From the NCBI GenBank assembly GCA_012845835.1, contig JABAKD010000002.1, forward strand, positions 2,148,501 to 2,212,500: a stretch of DNA of 64,000 bases. Reading direction: 5' to 3'. This document shows, piece after piece, positions 20,699 to 33,224 of the stretch. Position 1 is the first letter of the stretch. Every line of letters starts with the position of its first letter. The translations under genes and the position numbers were made by a program. The stretch is from Undaria pinnatifida. Taxonomy: Eukaryota; Sar; Phaeophyceae; Laminariales; Alariaceae. The notes under the pieces are model-generated. The model was not told where the DNA came from. It did not search any database and saw only the letters and a program-made list of their open reading frames with translations.

Positions 20699-21867
20699 AA
20701 ATGGAAAACGAATCCAGAACCTAGCACGACGGACATCGACTGCATTTAATAGAATAAGCATCATGTGGCGAACGGTGCAGATAGATGCAGAACTGCCAAA
20801 TAACGAGGTTGCTGTGGTCTCGGAGCGTAGTTGAACGTCCAGATCCATAGTTATAGTTAATGAACCATCGGTAAGACAAGAAGAAGCGTACACAGACGAA
20901 AACAATGCACAAACAAACCAGGGATGTATGCCCTGCCTGGTCGAAAAAGTAAGGACCGACTTGGTATTGATACAGCTTTCCCAGCCCGAACGGTGAATGT
21001 GTGTCATGCTTACCCCATAGTTTTTTGCCATATATGTTGGTCCGACAGCATGCAGCGTGAGTGTCAACAACACACAATGACGAAGGGAAACATAACATTG
21101 ATGAAGGCCTCTATCTACATGCGCGATAAGAAATGCACCCTTACTTAACGTTCTTCTCTAAACGTCAAGCACACAAGGAAGGGCAACATAGCTATTATAC
21201 TACGGCATAGTATTCGATCGTGTTTGCTCACAAGCTTCCCCTCCATCTGTGAGGTCGACAGTCTTGGTTGGCCAGGCTGCATGGGCACCGATGGAGTTGA
21301 TGGAAAGTCCCAGCAAAATCTTTGAAGCTGTGGCTGTCCACATGTTTCAGAAGAGGCCGCAACTCGGAGGGAGAAAGAGGGGACGCCTCTAGGATTTTGA
21401 CTCGCTTTCAAGGTTCCCGTCACCGACCAATCCTGCCACACCACCACTATGTAGGCAGGCGATCAAGATTTAGTCGTGTGAAAGTCTTGGCAAGGGGACG
21501 GTGCTGACGCGTGTCTGCTTCTGCCTCTCCAGGTGGTGTGATGCAAGGATGCCTAGCGGGATACTTCTCCACTACTTGTTGAGTCGGTTCTGCGGGTTGC
21601 TGCTACTGACCGTGAGAGGTGTGTGGATATATCCTTTGCAGTTCAAGCAAATAGCGAGTTTTGGACTGAATCATTCCCCCCGCCAGATTTCGACCTATCA
21701 TAATGCCTCTCGGAAATTAGCAGTGTCCCTGTCGATCTACATACGTTGTAGCTCTTTCGGCAAACGGTATCCCACTAAGGTTACTACTAGTACTCAAGAC
21801 TCAAAAAATGTTCTACTGTTATCATAATAATTTCAAGCGTATTAATCCCATGGTATGACACATGTAC

Positions 21868-22185
21868 GGAGTATCACACACAGCTTTGCAAATATGATCT
21901 TCGACGAAATCTTCGATCTCACAGCTGTGAATTTTTATATTACTATATTAGCACACTCCACCAGATAGATCAGATGCGAGATCGAAGATTTTGTCGAAAC
22001 TCATCTCTGCAAGCTGTGTGTGATAGACACTCCGATCGCGCGTGTTACTGGGTGTGTGTCCTCATTAAATTGAGGATATAGATCGGCGACGCCCCTTGGA
22101 ACTACAAGTGTAGCTTGTACCAGGGCCAACAGGGTGATGTTAGTCAGTCTGTGCGCGGAAACTATAAAAAAACCCGTTTTTGAGG
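21868..22185. repeat. Head-to-head pair of family B repeats
   Basis: A short minus-oriented copy (21,868-21,932, ending CTTCGATCTCACAGCTGTG) and a long plus-oriented copy (from about 21,968, GCGAGATCGAAGATTTTGTC) face each other across about 35 bp. Confidence 0.65.
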
Positions 22186-22399
22186 TATTTTGATAGCAGC
22201 ATACATTGTCACGCCACCAGGTAGCCACGGTAAAGGTGGGGCATCTTTCTCTGAGGTGTGCTACCTCTCTTGAGGAGGGCTTTGAGCAGTCACCTCAGCT
22301 TTTAGCACTGATTTACTCAGGTTTTACGATGATTTTGCCGTGTACCAGTCACTCTCAGGTTTCAACACTGATTTTGAGTAAAAAACTGAAAAAAGTATA

Positions 22400-22555
22400 A
22401 CTCGATGATAGACAAATCCGTGGCCGGGATATATATATATACAGAGAAATCAGATTGCAAAACAAAATGACAGTTTCGGACCATTTTTGGGTTGAGAAGC
22501 CCCGTCGCCATTCAGAAAAAATAGCCAGAAAACGGTATACCATACCTCTGTCATA
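22400..22555 (-). mobile_element. Diverged family A fragment
   Basis: Only the terminal half is recognisable: TTTGGGTTGAGAAGCCCCGT then CATTCAGAAA and ATACCTCTGTCAT. An (AT)n run follows directly. Confidence 0.45.
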
Positions 22556-22556
22556 A

Positions 22557-22576
22557 TATATATATATATATATATT
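22557..22576. repeat. AT dinucleotide run
   Basis: About ten AT units beside the decayed family A fragment. Confidence 0.9.
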
Positions 22577-22671
22577 ACAGGCTGGTTCAAGTAAAACCCT
22601 TTAAATTCTCTCCCCCACGAATGCCGCTCGCATTATATCTAGCCAAAGAGTGAATATTTGGTTCATACTGA

Positions 22672-22900
22672 TCCCCATGTGACCAGTGGAAGAGGGTGAA
22701 ATGGCCAGATTTGTTTTAAACTGCCTCGGGCTGTCTCTAGGAACAAAACTCGTGTAGACCAATATTATGGCAGGCCTTCAAATTTTTCAATAATAATTCA
22801 GTTTTTTTTTCAAGCGGGGGCGAAAAATAAAATTGCGCCGCATTTTGCACGAACTGGTTGGACGTACTCCAAGCAAGGGCATGTCTGTAGATTTTTTCGC
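22672..22900 (+). repeat. Family E repeat; second copy at 37,381-37,590
   Basis: Both copies share CAGTGGAAGAGGGTGA (or TAGTGG), CTCGGGCTGTCTCTAG, a CGACCAACAT/AGACCAATAT block, CCTTCAAA, and CATTTTGCACGA/GATTCTGCACGA. The second copy lies inside the 3' UTR of the truncated LINE. Confidence 0.65.
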
Positions 22901-22904
22901 GCAA

Positions 22905-24580
22905 AAATCGAAGATCGGACCTGCCTGTGTTCAACATTATGAAGCAGAATCTAGCGAAAAAAATGGATCCTTTACTAAAACCAAGCCATTTAAGGAAATA
23001 TCGTATCTTACTAACTTTTCGCTAAAAAAAAGTCCAAATGTCCACGCCGTCTTTGAGAGATAGGCCTTGAATTTTTGTACACGTGTTTTACGTGCCCGTC
23101 CCGAGGTCTGACTTCCGTTTTTATTTTCTTTTTCCGCCGAAAATATGTGGGCTACTCGTATGGTGGTCCACATTTTCCTAAAAATCTTGACTGACTAAAA
23201 ATCAGTACACAAAAAAAAAGACTACTTAGCCCATCTCGGGTGAGGTTTTCGCAAGGGCACATAGATAGGTGATGTGCAATTTCACGGTCTGAATCGAAAA
23301 AACGGCGCGGACATTCTTCGAGGAATACACGTTGTGGTTTTAAAGTGAAGCAGCCTGTATTTGGACATGTGATATCTGCCGAGAGAGGTTTCAGTGCGAG
23401 GCCGGCCGTCAAACAAGTCTACGACGACAGATTAGCCGTGGGATGGACGGCAATTGGTCGAGAAAAACGATAATAAGGCGGACGCCTGCAAATGCCGTTA
23501 CTACTGCCAGTAGTGTAGGTTTTAGTGTAGCAGGTGTCAGTCGTGGGAGAGCTTTGTCCTGCAATTGAAAATCAGTCTACATCATCTAGTGCAAGAAGCA
23601 CGTACTTTTCTGCCGTGAAAAGATTGAGGTCTCTCACTCCGGCAGATTTTTCTCGACGCTTCTCACCTGCGAACATGTGTTTTAAGGCCACGGGGGGACC
23701 CAAGCGTCCCCTTGGTTCCCGGTTTCCCGGTAACTCTAATATCTAGATGTTTCATAGGAACAACGACAACAACAACAGTAAAACACATCGATAGGTTAAC
23801 ACGTTGCGTTTAGAGCTTCGGCTGGTTCGTGGAACACAGACCCGGAAACCCAGGTGCTTATCCACAGATGCTGTGAGTATCTTCAGATCGGCGTCGCCCT
23901 GGTTCTCAGCAGAGGTCCACACCTCGACTTTGAGGCACTGCAGTGGTCAAAATTTGGGGTACACTAACGAGACAAAAAACAACCCCCAACTGAACGAATG
24001 CACCTGACCAGCGGGAAGCTAAAGCTCCTCGCAAGCAACCACGGCCCGCGAAATTGAGGGACGCTCCTGGTGGGTGTATGACGACTTGGGGTGCGCCAGC
24101 CAGAAGTCATAGGCAGCCAGAAGCGACGCACGAGATGTTTTCGTGAATTCGAACTTGCGAGCAGAAACACCAAAAACAGCTACCGAAATCGCTGAAATAT
24201 TCCAATTCACGCGCGGGAGCCAATACAATGGGTACATCACCGATGAATAAACGGTTAACAACACTCAAGTCTAATATGTGGAGTTTAAGGGGTGGTTAGT
24301 TATGGAGTAAAAAAAAAGACTAAAAGCACCTGAAAAGTTATGTATTATTATTGGATTTTTGCTGCATTTTTTCTAAAAATTCGAAATAAGGATCTTGCTC
24401 AGCAGATGCCATGCTCTATTTCCAAGTAGTTTTACGTATATGTACGCGAAATGCCTCCATACAAGCTCCTACTCAAAATATTCCTGTGCGATCCTCCGTG
24501 GCCGTAAAACTGGTGTGTTATTAGTATAAACTTATCAGGACCTATCTGGTGGGCACTGGTTACTGACTGCCACGATTGTT
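22905..24580. other. No firm feature
   Basis: One minus-strand stretch (24,019-24,264) reads as protein-like sequence (SVAVFGVSARKFEFTKTSRA), but several frames are open and no family is visible. The rest is featureless. Confidence 0.35.
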
Positions 24581-24584
24581 CGTG

Positions 24585-25115
24585 CCAGGAAGCGCACTTC
24601 CGGTAAAGGGATCAAGGCACGGACCTAGACCTAACCCAGCCCCTAAACCTAGCGCTAATCCCCTACCCATGACCCTGACCCCAACCCTGGGCCTAACCCG
24701 GACCCAAAAACCGGCCAGACACGGGCGGGAAACGCGGCTCCGGTGCTTTCGATTTATTTTTATTTGTATTCCGATCGGTGGACTACGATCTCTAAACTCG
24801 GGACCACGATTTGCCTCCCTCCTCACGCAGAAGAGATAACAAAGTGTGGCCGCCCGAATCTTGAACGGTAGATTTTGCGCTCTCTCATTGGCCGAGGGCT
24901 GTATGGTGGTCCGCAGATCGGAATAATAAAAAACATTTCTAAAAGCGGCAAAGCGAGCGGGTTTCTCGCCCGTTTCTGGCCCGTTTTGAGTTCGGGTTGG
25001 GGTTAGGGTTAGGGTTAGGGTTAGGGTTAGGGTCAGGGTAAGGGGTTGGGTAAGGGGTTGGGTTGGGTCTACGTCCGTATCTCGATCCCACTAGGAAGTG
25101 CTTCCTAGCTCGTAA
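24585..25115. repeat. Inverted pair of repeats carrying telomere-like tracts
   Basis: The left arm (24,585-24,785) holds degenerate CCTAACCC units. The right arm (24,910-25,115) holds GGGTTAGGGTTAGGGTTAGG at about 25,000-25,030 plus degenerate units. Outside the tracts the arms still match as inverted repeats: GGAAGCGCACTTCC against GGAAGTGCTTCC, the CGGGCGGGAAACG block against CGGGTTTCTCGCCCG, and ATTCCGATCGGTGGACTAC against GTGGTCCGCAGATCGGAAT. Confidence 0.75.
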
Positions 25116-25304
25116 ACGCGAAAAGACCACCGCCGCAAAGATCCGGGCGGCCAACTTGCACGGTTAGCGGAATACCTAGCAATGTGGTCGCCCCACCGCC
25201 CCAAAGATCCTGGCGGGGTCAACTTACAAGGTAAGCTCTTCTAGGCATAATGCCGGTATCGTTAAAGGGTGTTATAGTGTCGTTTGCGAGAGACCAAAGT
25301 TACG

Positions 25305-25560
25305 GTAGGGGAGCCCCAGTTTTCGGGACATCATTTTGTAGGGGCTCGGGGGTTACTCGCGCGAGTGACGCTCCCGTTTATTTGCGGTCTTAAGCTTATG
25401 GCGCCGATTAATTTTTGCGTGAAGAATCCGCAATCGGATGGCTAGCTATGCGCTGATGCGCCAAACAAACTGCCTCGCAAGAACTTTTTGTCAGTGAGGT
25501 ATGCAGAGTCAGCCTCGTGTGAGTGGCTCCAACTCGGTAGTGAAAAGAAGGGGTATGTCG
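25305..25560 (+). repeat. Family F repeat, diverged second palindrome
   Basis: Starts GTTACGGTAGGGGAGC, then GTTACTCGCGCGAGTGACG. The later block reads GTCAGTGAGGTATGCAGAGT, followed by a damaged palindrome. Confidence 0.6.
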
Positions 25561-25564
25561 TAAC

Positions 25565-27940
25565 ATCCTCCCTACCTGTAGCCTTTGTCATATAACCTGT
25601 TTTGTTCCGAACTGACTGACTATACGCTTTGCGAACTGCGGATCACGACTTTCCGCGCGACGCTGCTGCTGTAAACCGACTACAATGTTTCCTCAACACA
25701 AGAATTCTTCCCAGGAATGTCTGACCTACTTCGTTGGTAGCAATACTGGAGTGTTCTATGTATTCACCTGCAGAGCTTACCGCTCCATATTTTCCCTGTT
25801 TGGCAACCCCTCTCCGTTGTCTGCTTTCCACCAGATATTTATTTGTGAATCTGCCTCATGCCAATTCCGTTTGCCGTTTTCTCTGCTGTCTTTTTGCCTT
25901 ATTGTGATTCCAATAATAGTAGTAGAGAGAGGGTTATGTTACAGCAGTAGATTCCGCAGATACCTTTCGTACCGGTATGGACACAACTATCGCCCAACAC
26001 TAGTTGCCGGTGACAGACATTTTGTCAACGCTACTGCATTAGGTTCACGCGGAACCCACGTTGGCTCTTCGTTCGGCACCGGTTGTTTCCGATGTGCTTT
26101 ATGTTCTACCCGTTTTGTTTTGAGTCGTGTACTTCTGCGTTGTTTGCTTTGGTTCCTTCATATCTAGCACGCATATATTCCAGTATGTATCTGCACATTT
26201 TTGTTTGGCCGAGCACATTCTCCTTATATACCCCCCCCCAGGTATCATGTTTACATCAATGAATGCCCCACACAGACTCATGTTCATATCGTTTGACGAT
26301 ATTGGGCCACACGGCCGCAACCGATTGTTGTTGCCTTCATAGACTAGTCACATTTATCCGTATTTGCTTTTGTGCCATCTCCTCCTCAAAATTTTCTTAG
26401 TTCAGAGAAGATTTTATGCGTATGATATTCATAAATTATTCGTTCACTTACAAGTAAGTGCGCTTCATATATATGATCTGCATACTACGTACAACACCAA
26501 TTATCCTTATTATACCCGGCACATAATATCACCTCCGTGTTTAATTATCTGGATGTCAAATTCGATTGCACCATGTTATGCATGTGTGCGTGTTCCTTGT
26601 TCTTGTCGACTTTTCCTTGTCGGCCTCTTATTCGAATTACGACCTACTCTGGGAGGATATGACACGATTCCGTTTCTGTGATACAGCAGTGTGCCGTACC
26701 GTCATGAACCGTACCAGGTACCTATTACGTGAGTGTACCCCTATCATACCCATGCATGTCACATACTACCCACCGGCACGGCGTACGTAAGTATTTCTTT
26801 GTGACGCTCTGAAGTCTTGTCCTATTCAGCTAGCTATAAGCTCCATACCCGCGAGCTGCCTAACCTCTGCCCTCATACTTCACGTATGACTGACCTGGTG
26901 TTCATGTGAATACTCGTCTCGTATCGAATGAGATGCCGGTACATGCATGTACATTCTGTGGACAGCGATACTCGATCGGGTATTCCATAGTGGCCAAAAT
27001 ATTTCGGTCAATAGCGTGTGTCGTGCTTGTTTCTCAGGTATATATGTCTGTAGTAGTAGAGTAGCGGAACATATATACATGTCGCTGGTAGATACCCTTA
27101 CTCTCAGCGCACGTTTCTTCCTACACTCTTCTGCATGCAGCATGATATGGTTGTACAATAACAGCCGAACAGCTTTTTATGCGCGGTTTGTGCCGTCTAC
27201 GGCGCGATGATCATGCGCCCCTCGTACCAGTAGTGTATTTGGCTCATCATGCATACCGTTTGCACCAAAAATAATTAAAAGATGACAACATTTATTTGAA
27301 GACTGTATGCACAACGAATCCATACGCCCTAATATATAGTATTTAGTATATATATTCGTACATTTATCTGAGTGCTGACGCAACTTGTATCATCGAATGT
27401 GCCTCAAATGCACGCTTTTGACCCTTTTCACATCGTAATGCTTCGTTTGATCGTGGTAGCAAAAAACTGCCAAACAATATAATCATGGTTTCCTATCAAA
27501 AACAATTAATGATTAGGGTCTGCTCTCTCGGATTGTATGCGAAAGTTTAAAACGTACATAGAACTTTGGGATAAGTCTTCGTATGTGCTACACATGTATC
27601 TGTGAGTGTAATACAACCCATGGTGATCTGCGCACACCCATCTTTTGTGCACCCGATGTGTATGTTTTCGCTCATGGTCGGCCTGCCTATTATTGATGAT
27701 AACACCTTCGCTATAATGGATGAGGCTATCGTATAACTCCCTATTCCCACCGTCGGTCGCTTCCTACATTCTCGGCGGGTTACTCGGTTTCAACATTACT
27801 CATGCGTCTCCCAGCGGCCCCCTCTACATTTTGCTCTTACCGGTTAGTTGACAGTTCTCAGCCTGCTAACCCTATGTGACCTAGACACCATTCTTTAGTA
27901 GATAAATGCTCGCGCGCCCACCCGCAGAAAGCCCGGGACC
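25565..27940. other. AT-rich intergenic DNA, no supported gene
   Basis: T-rich, with many TATA and CATG words. The longest open frames are Cys/Phe/Leu-rich and look like chance. Confidence 0.4.
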
Positions 27941-27944
27941 CCAG

Positions 27945-28189
27945 GATGCGTGCTACAAAAGAGGTAGAACGTTTGGCCAGAACATTTTCTGAAACGCGGT
28001 CTCCTTAACCCAAATATCGTCGGGGTGTCATTCTTGCCTACTTCTTTTTTCTGTGCGCCTAGACCGTGGGATTGTTCATCGGACTGCATCTTCAGTTTTT
28101 CTCAAACTCTGTTTCTGGGTCGGGGTATACGGCTCCTCAAGTGAGGAGTCTCAGAGAAGAAAAGTTGCACCTATACCGTAGCATGTGTC
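27945..28189 (+). mobile_element. Family A MITE copy with CCAG duplication
   Basis: The copy is 245 bp, from GATGCGTGCTAC to CCGTAGCATGTGTC, flanked by CCAG on both sides (27941-27944 and 28190-28193). Confidence 0.75.
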
Positions 28190-28760
28190 CCAGATGGCCA
28201 GAACGCCGGACGGAGAAGAGAAACCACGGCAACTTCTGGTAGATTGGCGTGCAATCCCCAGGCTGTAACGTCTTCTCGATTAGACTACGACGTTAGATAG
28301 TCAGCTGGAATCCCGCGCCTTTTGCGTGGGACCCCTGTGCTTCGCGAGCCCTGAAAGTGAGAATAATGATATCATGGGGTTGTTCTCCATGTTTCTATCG
28401 TTTGTCCAATACCTGGACTCACATCATTCACTCCGTGTCAAACTCAACGACCTGCGTGAACCCCTCAAGCTTACGGATGTTTGGTTTGATTGTCTTCTCG
28501 GAGCTATACAATATTTCTTATCATCTATCCTAGAATTCCAAATCTTCAATTTTTCAGGCCAACACATACAACGGATAATTTTTATTGTTCTGTTCCACAT
28601 ACTCTACTAAATAATCCTCCACGTCAACAGCGTGCTTTCACTTTCCCGTGGATAGGTCTAACTGAAGATACAGACCTTAGTAGATGCTTAAGGTTTGCGA
28701 TGAACAACGGGTCCATAAGCGAGAGGGTATGAATGAAAATTCGCGGAGCAACAATGACAC

Positions 28761-29347
28761 CTTCTTCCTCAAGGTTGTCTCGGTCATGCTGCTCAACCCG
28801 CCTCGTTCCGTGCGCTTCGCATCGTGCCCTCGGCGTTCTCCGAGTAGACTAGCACCCCAATGCTTCCTCAACGCGAAGAGTACTGTCGCGTGCTCTGTGA
28901 AAGGGGGCGTGTCCTTGCTCGGTGGTGAACCGTACAGCTCGAGGTAGTTAAGATACCCTTCCATCGTCGATTTGTCTCGCTGGAACATCACGGGAGCGTT
29001 CCTGTAGACATCTAACCAGCAGATGTTGCACAATGAAGTGTCTCCACCCAAAATCCCGCCGCCTTCACGTAGGCTTTGGCGTGTCGCCTGCTGGGACGAA
29101 ACTTATCGCTGGTACAGTAACAACTGTGTGCTCCGGAGTCCTCCATTTCTTAGTCTTCGAGGTACTACAGACGGCGCATTTCGATCTCGTCAAAGAAGCA
29201 TCCTCTTAGCAACAAATGCACTCCGATCTATTGCACAGGCACTTGTCCATTGAAGGGATAAAATCTCCTCCGTTCTACGCCGATGTAGTTCATGCTGACG
29301 TCGACGAAATGGCTGAAAGTGCTTCCAACGAAAACTCCCGGCAATCT
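28761..29347 (-). other. Possible two-exon coding segment, unrecognised
   Basis: Two phase-0 open blocks: 29243-29347 (PGVFVGSTFSHFVDVSMNYI and on) and 28761-29090, which has acceptor TTTCGTCCCAG and includes GGDTSLCNICWLDVYRNAPV. Their sequences look protein-like, with matching phase across a 152-bp interval. However, other frames are also open at 29,190-29,378 and no family is recognised. Confidence 0.3.
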
Positions 29348-29719
29348 CTGTAGGATCTTTTTTGCACGCAACGCACACGCAGGTGCCGCCCGTACGTTCC
29401 TCTCCGCAAGCCGGGCGACCACATGCAGCCAGCCTTACCCTCTTTGTCGCCGGCAGAGAGATGGTGGGCAGGGCGGGCGCCGGAGGCAGTGGACGGTTGT
29501 CGCTCTGCTCCGACCAACGCCGCCGCGTTGTGCGACCGGAAGTCCTGATGGAGCTTGCCGTGGGTACCGCACCGGTATCGTGAGGAGTTCGTTCGCGGGC
29601 AGTGAGATCAGCCCCCGATTTTCACCTGTGAGCACACGAGGAGTGCCTGCTCGCCTGTACCGTGGACAACAGACATTTTTAGACTCACGTTACGACAGGA
29701 TGTGAGATCAGTGCAACTA

Positions 29720-32035
29720 CAACACGTGTAAAACAATTATTGCGTAGATTTTTCACTAGTACTGGAAAAGTACGGCTTCCTACGAGTTTTTCTATGACTG
29801 CTGTTGATGGGCATCAACGAGTGTAATTAAAACAAACCCTTTTCCATGTCGAGTACTGGTACATACTGAGTCTCCCAAATGTCGCGTGAGGGGTTTCAAC
29901 TATGAGGACCTACTAAGCACAAAGTATATCTGGCATCGTCCTTCTTAAGGTCCTCTTTGCGCAATTCCCTGCTGGCTGAAAAATCCTCGTGTCAACCTCC
30001 ACCTTAACGTTGAGTGTCTCCAGAGGTTAGTCCGCACAACCAGCATCCTCGGAGAAACGTCCATCCTCGGCAGGTTCCTCCTTGAATGTGTGACTAACGG
30101 CCGTCGCAGTGGGAGAAGGGCATACCAAAGAGACAAAATGAGAGAACGGAGAAGCAAGTGAACAGTTTTCACGGAAAGAGATTTGTAGTGTTTGCGGTTT
30201 GCCATACACCGACGGTCGAAGGGGAGTCAGCAATATGCGTTTCGGGACCGCACACCGGTAGTTTGCTTCATATCGGTGACACATCATCATACTACAGTAG
30301 GTAGACGCCTCTAAAGTGGTGCGCTCATGTTTAAGATTGATGATGTTCATACAGCTAGCCCCAAAGTAAATACTGAAATGACGTTGTCCCTTGCTTGCTG
30401 TACCCGCCGATGCTACTGATGATAGCACCGCTACTTACTCATTGCTGTCCAGACGGTGGCGTCTACTACGTGGATCGACCGAGCGTCCATGCGAACAATC
30501 GGAGCGGCGGCAGGAACACCTGCGACTGCTGCGCTGCTGTAGAGTATCATACGTAGTGCAAGGAGTGCCTGGTTTGCTGGTTTGCGACGTTGGTAGTTAC
30601 CAAATTTAATGTAATCAAAAATAGTGTTGAATGGCTTTTGCGGTAGCTATTTAACTAGACTAATAAGCTCTACTTGTAGTACACCTCAGTACAACTTTCA
30701 TGGCATCGCTCTTATGTATACTGCCGTACACTTTCTGGGCGCGAGGTTGTTCGTCCTAAGTTGGTGCGAGCGTACAGGGCGACGTCGCGAACCAAGTCGA
30801 TCCGCTCCTTCTTCGCACGATAAGATATGGCAGATTAAGTGCGTACCGAATGCCCTGTGGGATATAGACTAGACTAGTCTATATTTTTTCACGTGTTTTG
30901 AGACGAATGGTCACAGTTGGGATTAGTGTAGAATAGTTTCAACCGGGTGGCTCCGCGAGCATACGGGGTGGCAGCACGGCATACTAGAGCAGTACCGCTC
31001 CGCGTACTACGGGCGCTCTATTGTACTGCTGTCCCAGTACCTGATTCACATTCTTAGGAGAAATATAGACCTTGTTTCGCACTTTTAAAAATAAATGTAG
31101 ACTAGTCAGACATTGCTTCAAGTAGCTACAGAGTGCCGCTGTACCCGCAATGCAACTACGACCGCTCTTGCCTCCTTGCATACTGCTGCACACAGTTGAA
31201 CCCCCCGAAGTGCTTTGGCCGAGCGACGGTGGGTACATTCAGAACGGCGTACGCGTTCAAGTATAATTCACGTTTTGGGGGACAAACCATACTTGCTCGA
31301 TGGCTTCAGCGTTTCGCTGTCTGCTGTAAGCACAGCGCTACTAAAGGGAAATTCTCATCGATGAACCATACTTCCAAAATTTCACATATTCTGGAGATTT
31401 GTCACGAAATACGAAGGCGTTCTTTGTCTCTTTTTTGGAAATTTAACAGAAGAACCCGAAAAACCATTTGGCTACGATCTCCAAAAAAAACGACACATGG
31501 GCCATATTTCGCGATTTTCACGCCAGAGGACAGAGGTCTGCGACGGGGGACGTGTCTCCACGCCAGAGCGTAGGGACAGCTTCAAACGTTGACCAGGGAG
31601 GTCCAACGTAATGGACGATAGAAGCAAGCAGTCTGTGCCTCCGCGGGGCGATTCTCCGAGTCGCACGAGGCAACGATTCAGCCAGCCAAACTTCCCTCTG
31701 ACGAGAGGCGGCGGAATACGAACTCGTCATACTAGGCATGTTGTTGGAGTAATCGCGACCTAGATATAGTGGGAATCCAAGAGTCGTGGGAGAACGTTTA
31801 AGAAGGGGGGGGGATAGGGTGCAAATTTGGGGAGTACGCGTGGATAGGGAAAACGGGAAAGGTGCAGGACAGCCAGAATAGGGTGGCGGGGGGATTAGGG
31901 TTCCTAGTCAAAGAATGCTTGTGAGACATACATAATACAGATGATCGAAGACACAAAGATTGAAGAAACATTTGATTGAGGGTAGCAAGGGAGACGGGAG
32001 CGAAATATCCCATGCACGGTTAGGTTTTGTAGGGT
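29720..32035. other. No firm feature
   Basis: A minus-strand frame at 30,027-30,428 is open for 133 codons, with an acidic end (KEEPAEDGRFSEDAG). Splice signals and family support are lacking. Confidence 0.35.
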
Positions 32036-32039
32036 ACGG

Positions 32040-32480
32040 GTAATCTCTGTAGGGTATTGGATCTGTTACGGAACTCACAGAAGTCTTCTGTAGGGTACCG
32101 AAACTGTTACATAACTCACATAAGTGTAGGGTATTGTGGTACAACAGTCACAGAACGCACAGAAGTGCAGGGAATTGTATACGATAGAGCTATTGGGGAA
32201 ATCTCTGTAGGGTACCGGAACTGTTACAGAACTCACAGGGCAATCTCTGTAGGGTACCGAAACTGTTGTTACAGAACTCACAGAAGTATCGGACATTGTC
32301 GCGCTGCGGTCACAGAACTCACAGAAGTGTCGTAGGGTATTGTATAAAGAACCGGAGGATATTCTCTATAGGGCACCGAAACTGTTACAGAACTCACAGA
32401 AGTATAGGGTACTGTGACGCAAGTGCCTCAGAGTCGCACATAAGTCGTCTGTGGGGTAACTACTGATGGTAACTACCCCC
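32040..32480. repeat. Minisatellite block 1
   Basis: Variable units of about 40 bp built on TGTAGGGTACCGAAACTGTT and ACAGAACTCACAGAAGT, ending GTAACTACTGATGGTAACTA then CCCCCGGTATA. Confidence 0.85.
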
Positions 32481-32743
32481 GGTATACCCGCGCGAGTTTC
32501 TGTACTTACCACTCTTCTTGTGCGTTGGATATGACTCGGTTGTGTGTATGAAACATCAACATTAAATATAGACTGCCGCGTGCGCAGTGCATGCGTCAAC
32601 CCACCATATTCCAACCCTCAACTTCTCAGGACTTCCCAGCCAGGTGCAACGCGGAAGATTGTTGCCAAATTAAATTAAATTATAATTATGTAAAAAAAAA
32701 AAATACACGTTTTCCAGCTTGTGTCGCGGGAGACCTTCCTCAC

Positions 32744-33007
32744 AAAGCCAGCCGGCGCCGTGAAGTTGTCCACCGCGTCGACGATATCCTGGGCCACCTC
32801 TACCACCTCCCCCTTCTTGTTGTAAACGGGGGCCGGTTGGATGACGGGTACGCCTCCGCCGCTAGCTCCGTCAACAACCTCTCTACGTCGTGCAAACCAA
32901 TCCCCTGCCTCCGCCGCGGGCGAGTCTCCCTGAACCTCGCCCGCGGCTTCTGGCGTGGATAAAATGCTGGGGTCTGCAGCGCTCATGTTCCCTCTCAAAC
33001 CGAACAC
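32744..33007 (-). CDS. First exon of an unrecognised small protein gene
   Basis: An ATG at 33007 (or the in-frame ATG eight codons later, MSAADPSILS) opens a frame of about 88 codons. It is rich in Ala, Asp, Glu and Val, with GVPVIQPAPVYNKKGEVVEV and a following helix ending NFTAPAGF. It probably ends at donor GGCTTT|GTGAGG (32744) or at AGGAAG|GTCTCC (32735). GC content and codon use differ sharply from the flanking AT-rich repeats. No signal peptide or known domain is visible, and the downstream exons were not found. It sits between two related minisatellite blocks. Confidence 0.55.
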
Positions 33008-33224
33008 CGCGTGTCGTTTGTGTGTGGTGTGACAGATATTATGTGCGTCGTGTTAGTCTTGTGTGTGTCGGGTAGTATTCTGAGTGTTGCGAAGGTGCGC
33101 TTCAAGTTTGGTTCACGGAGGTGACGTCAGCCTAACCGCGGGGGAATCACGATTGTGGCGGGGTAAATATAATTCCACAAACGTTTACCCGTACCGCGGG
33201 AATTGTTGCCACGGGTGTACATAA

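Noticed and set aside
20615..21073. 152-codon minus-strand frame next to a MITE
   Set aside because: Part of it overlaps the MITE border, and no acceptor or donor in phase was found; it is probably a chance frame.
25685..26167. 160-codon plus-strand frame, Cys/Phe/Leu-rich
   Set aside because: T-rich DNA tends to give such frames; there is no domain, splice signal or codon bias.
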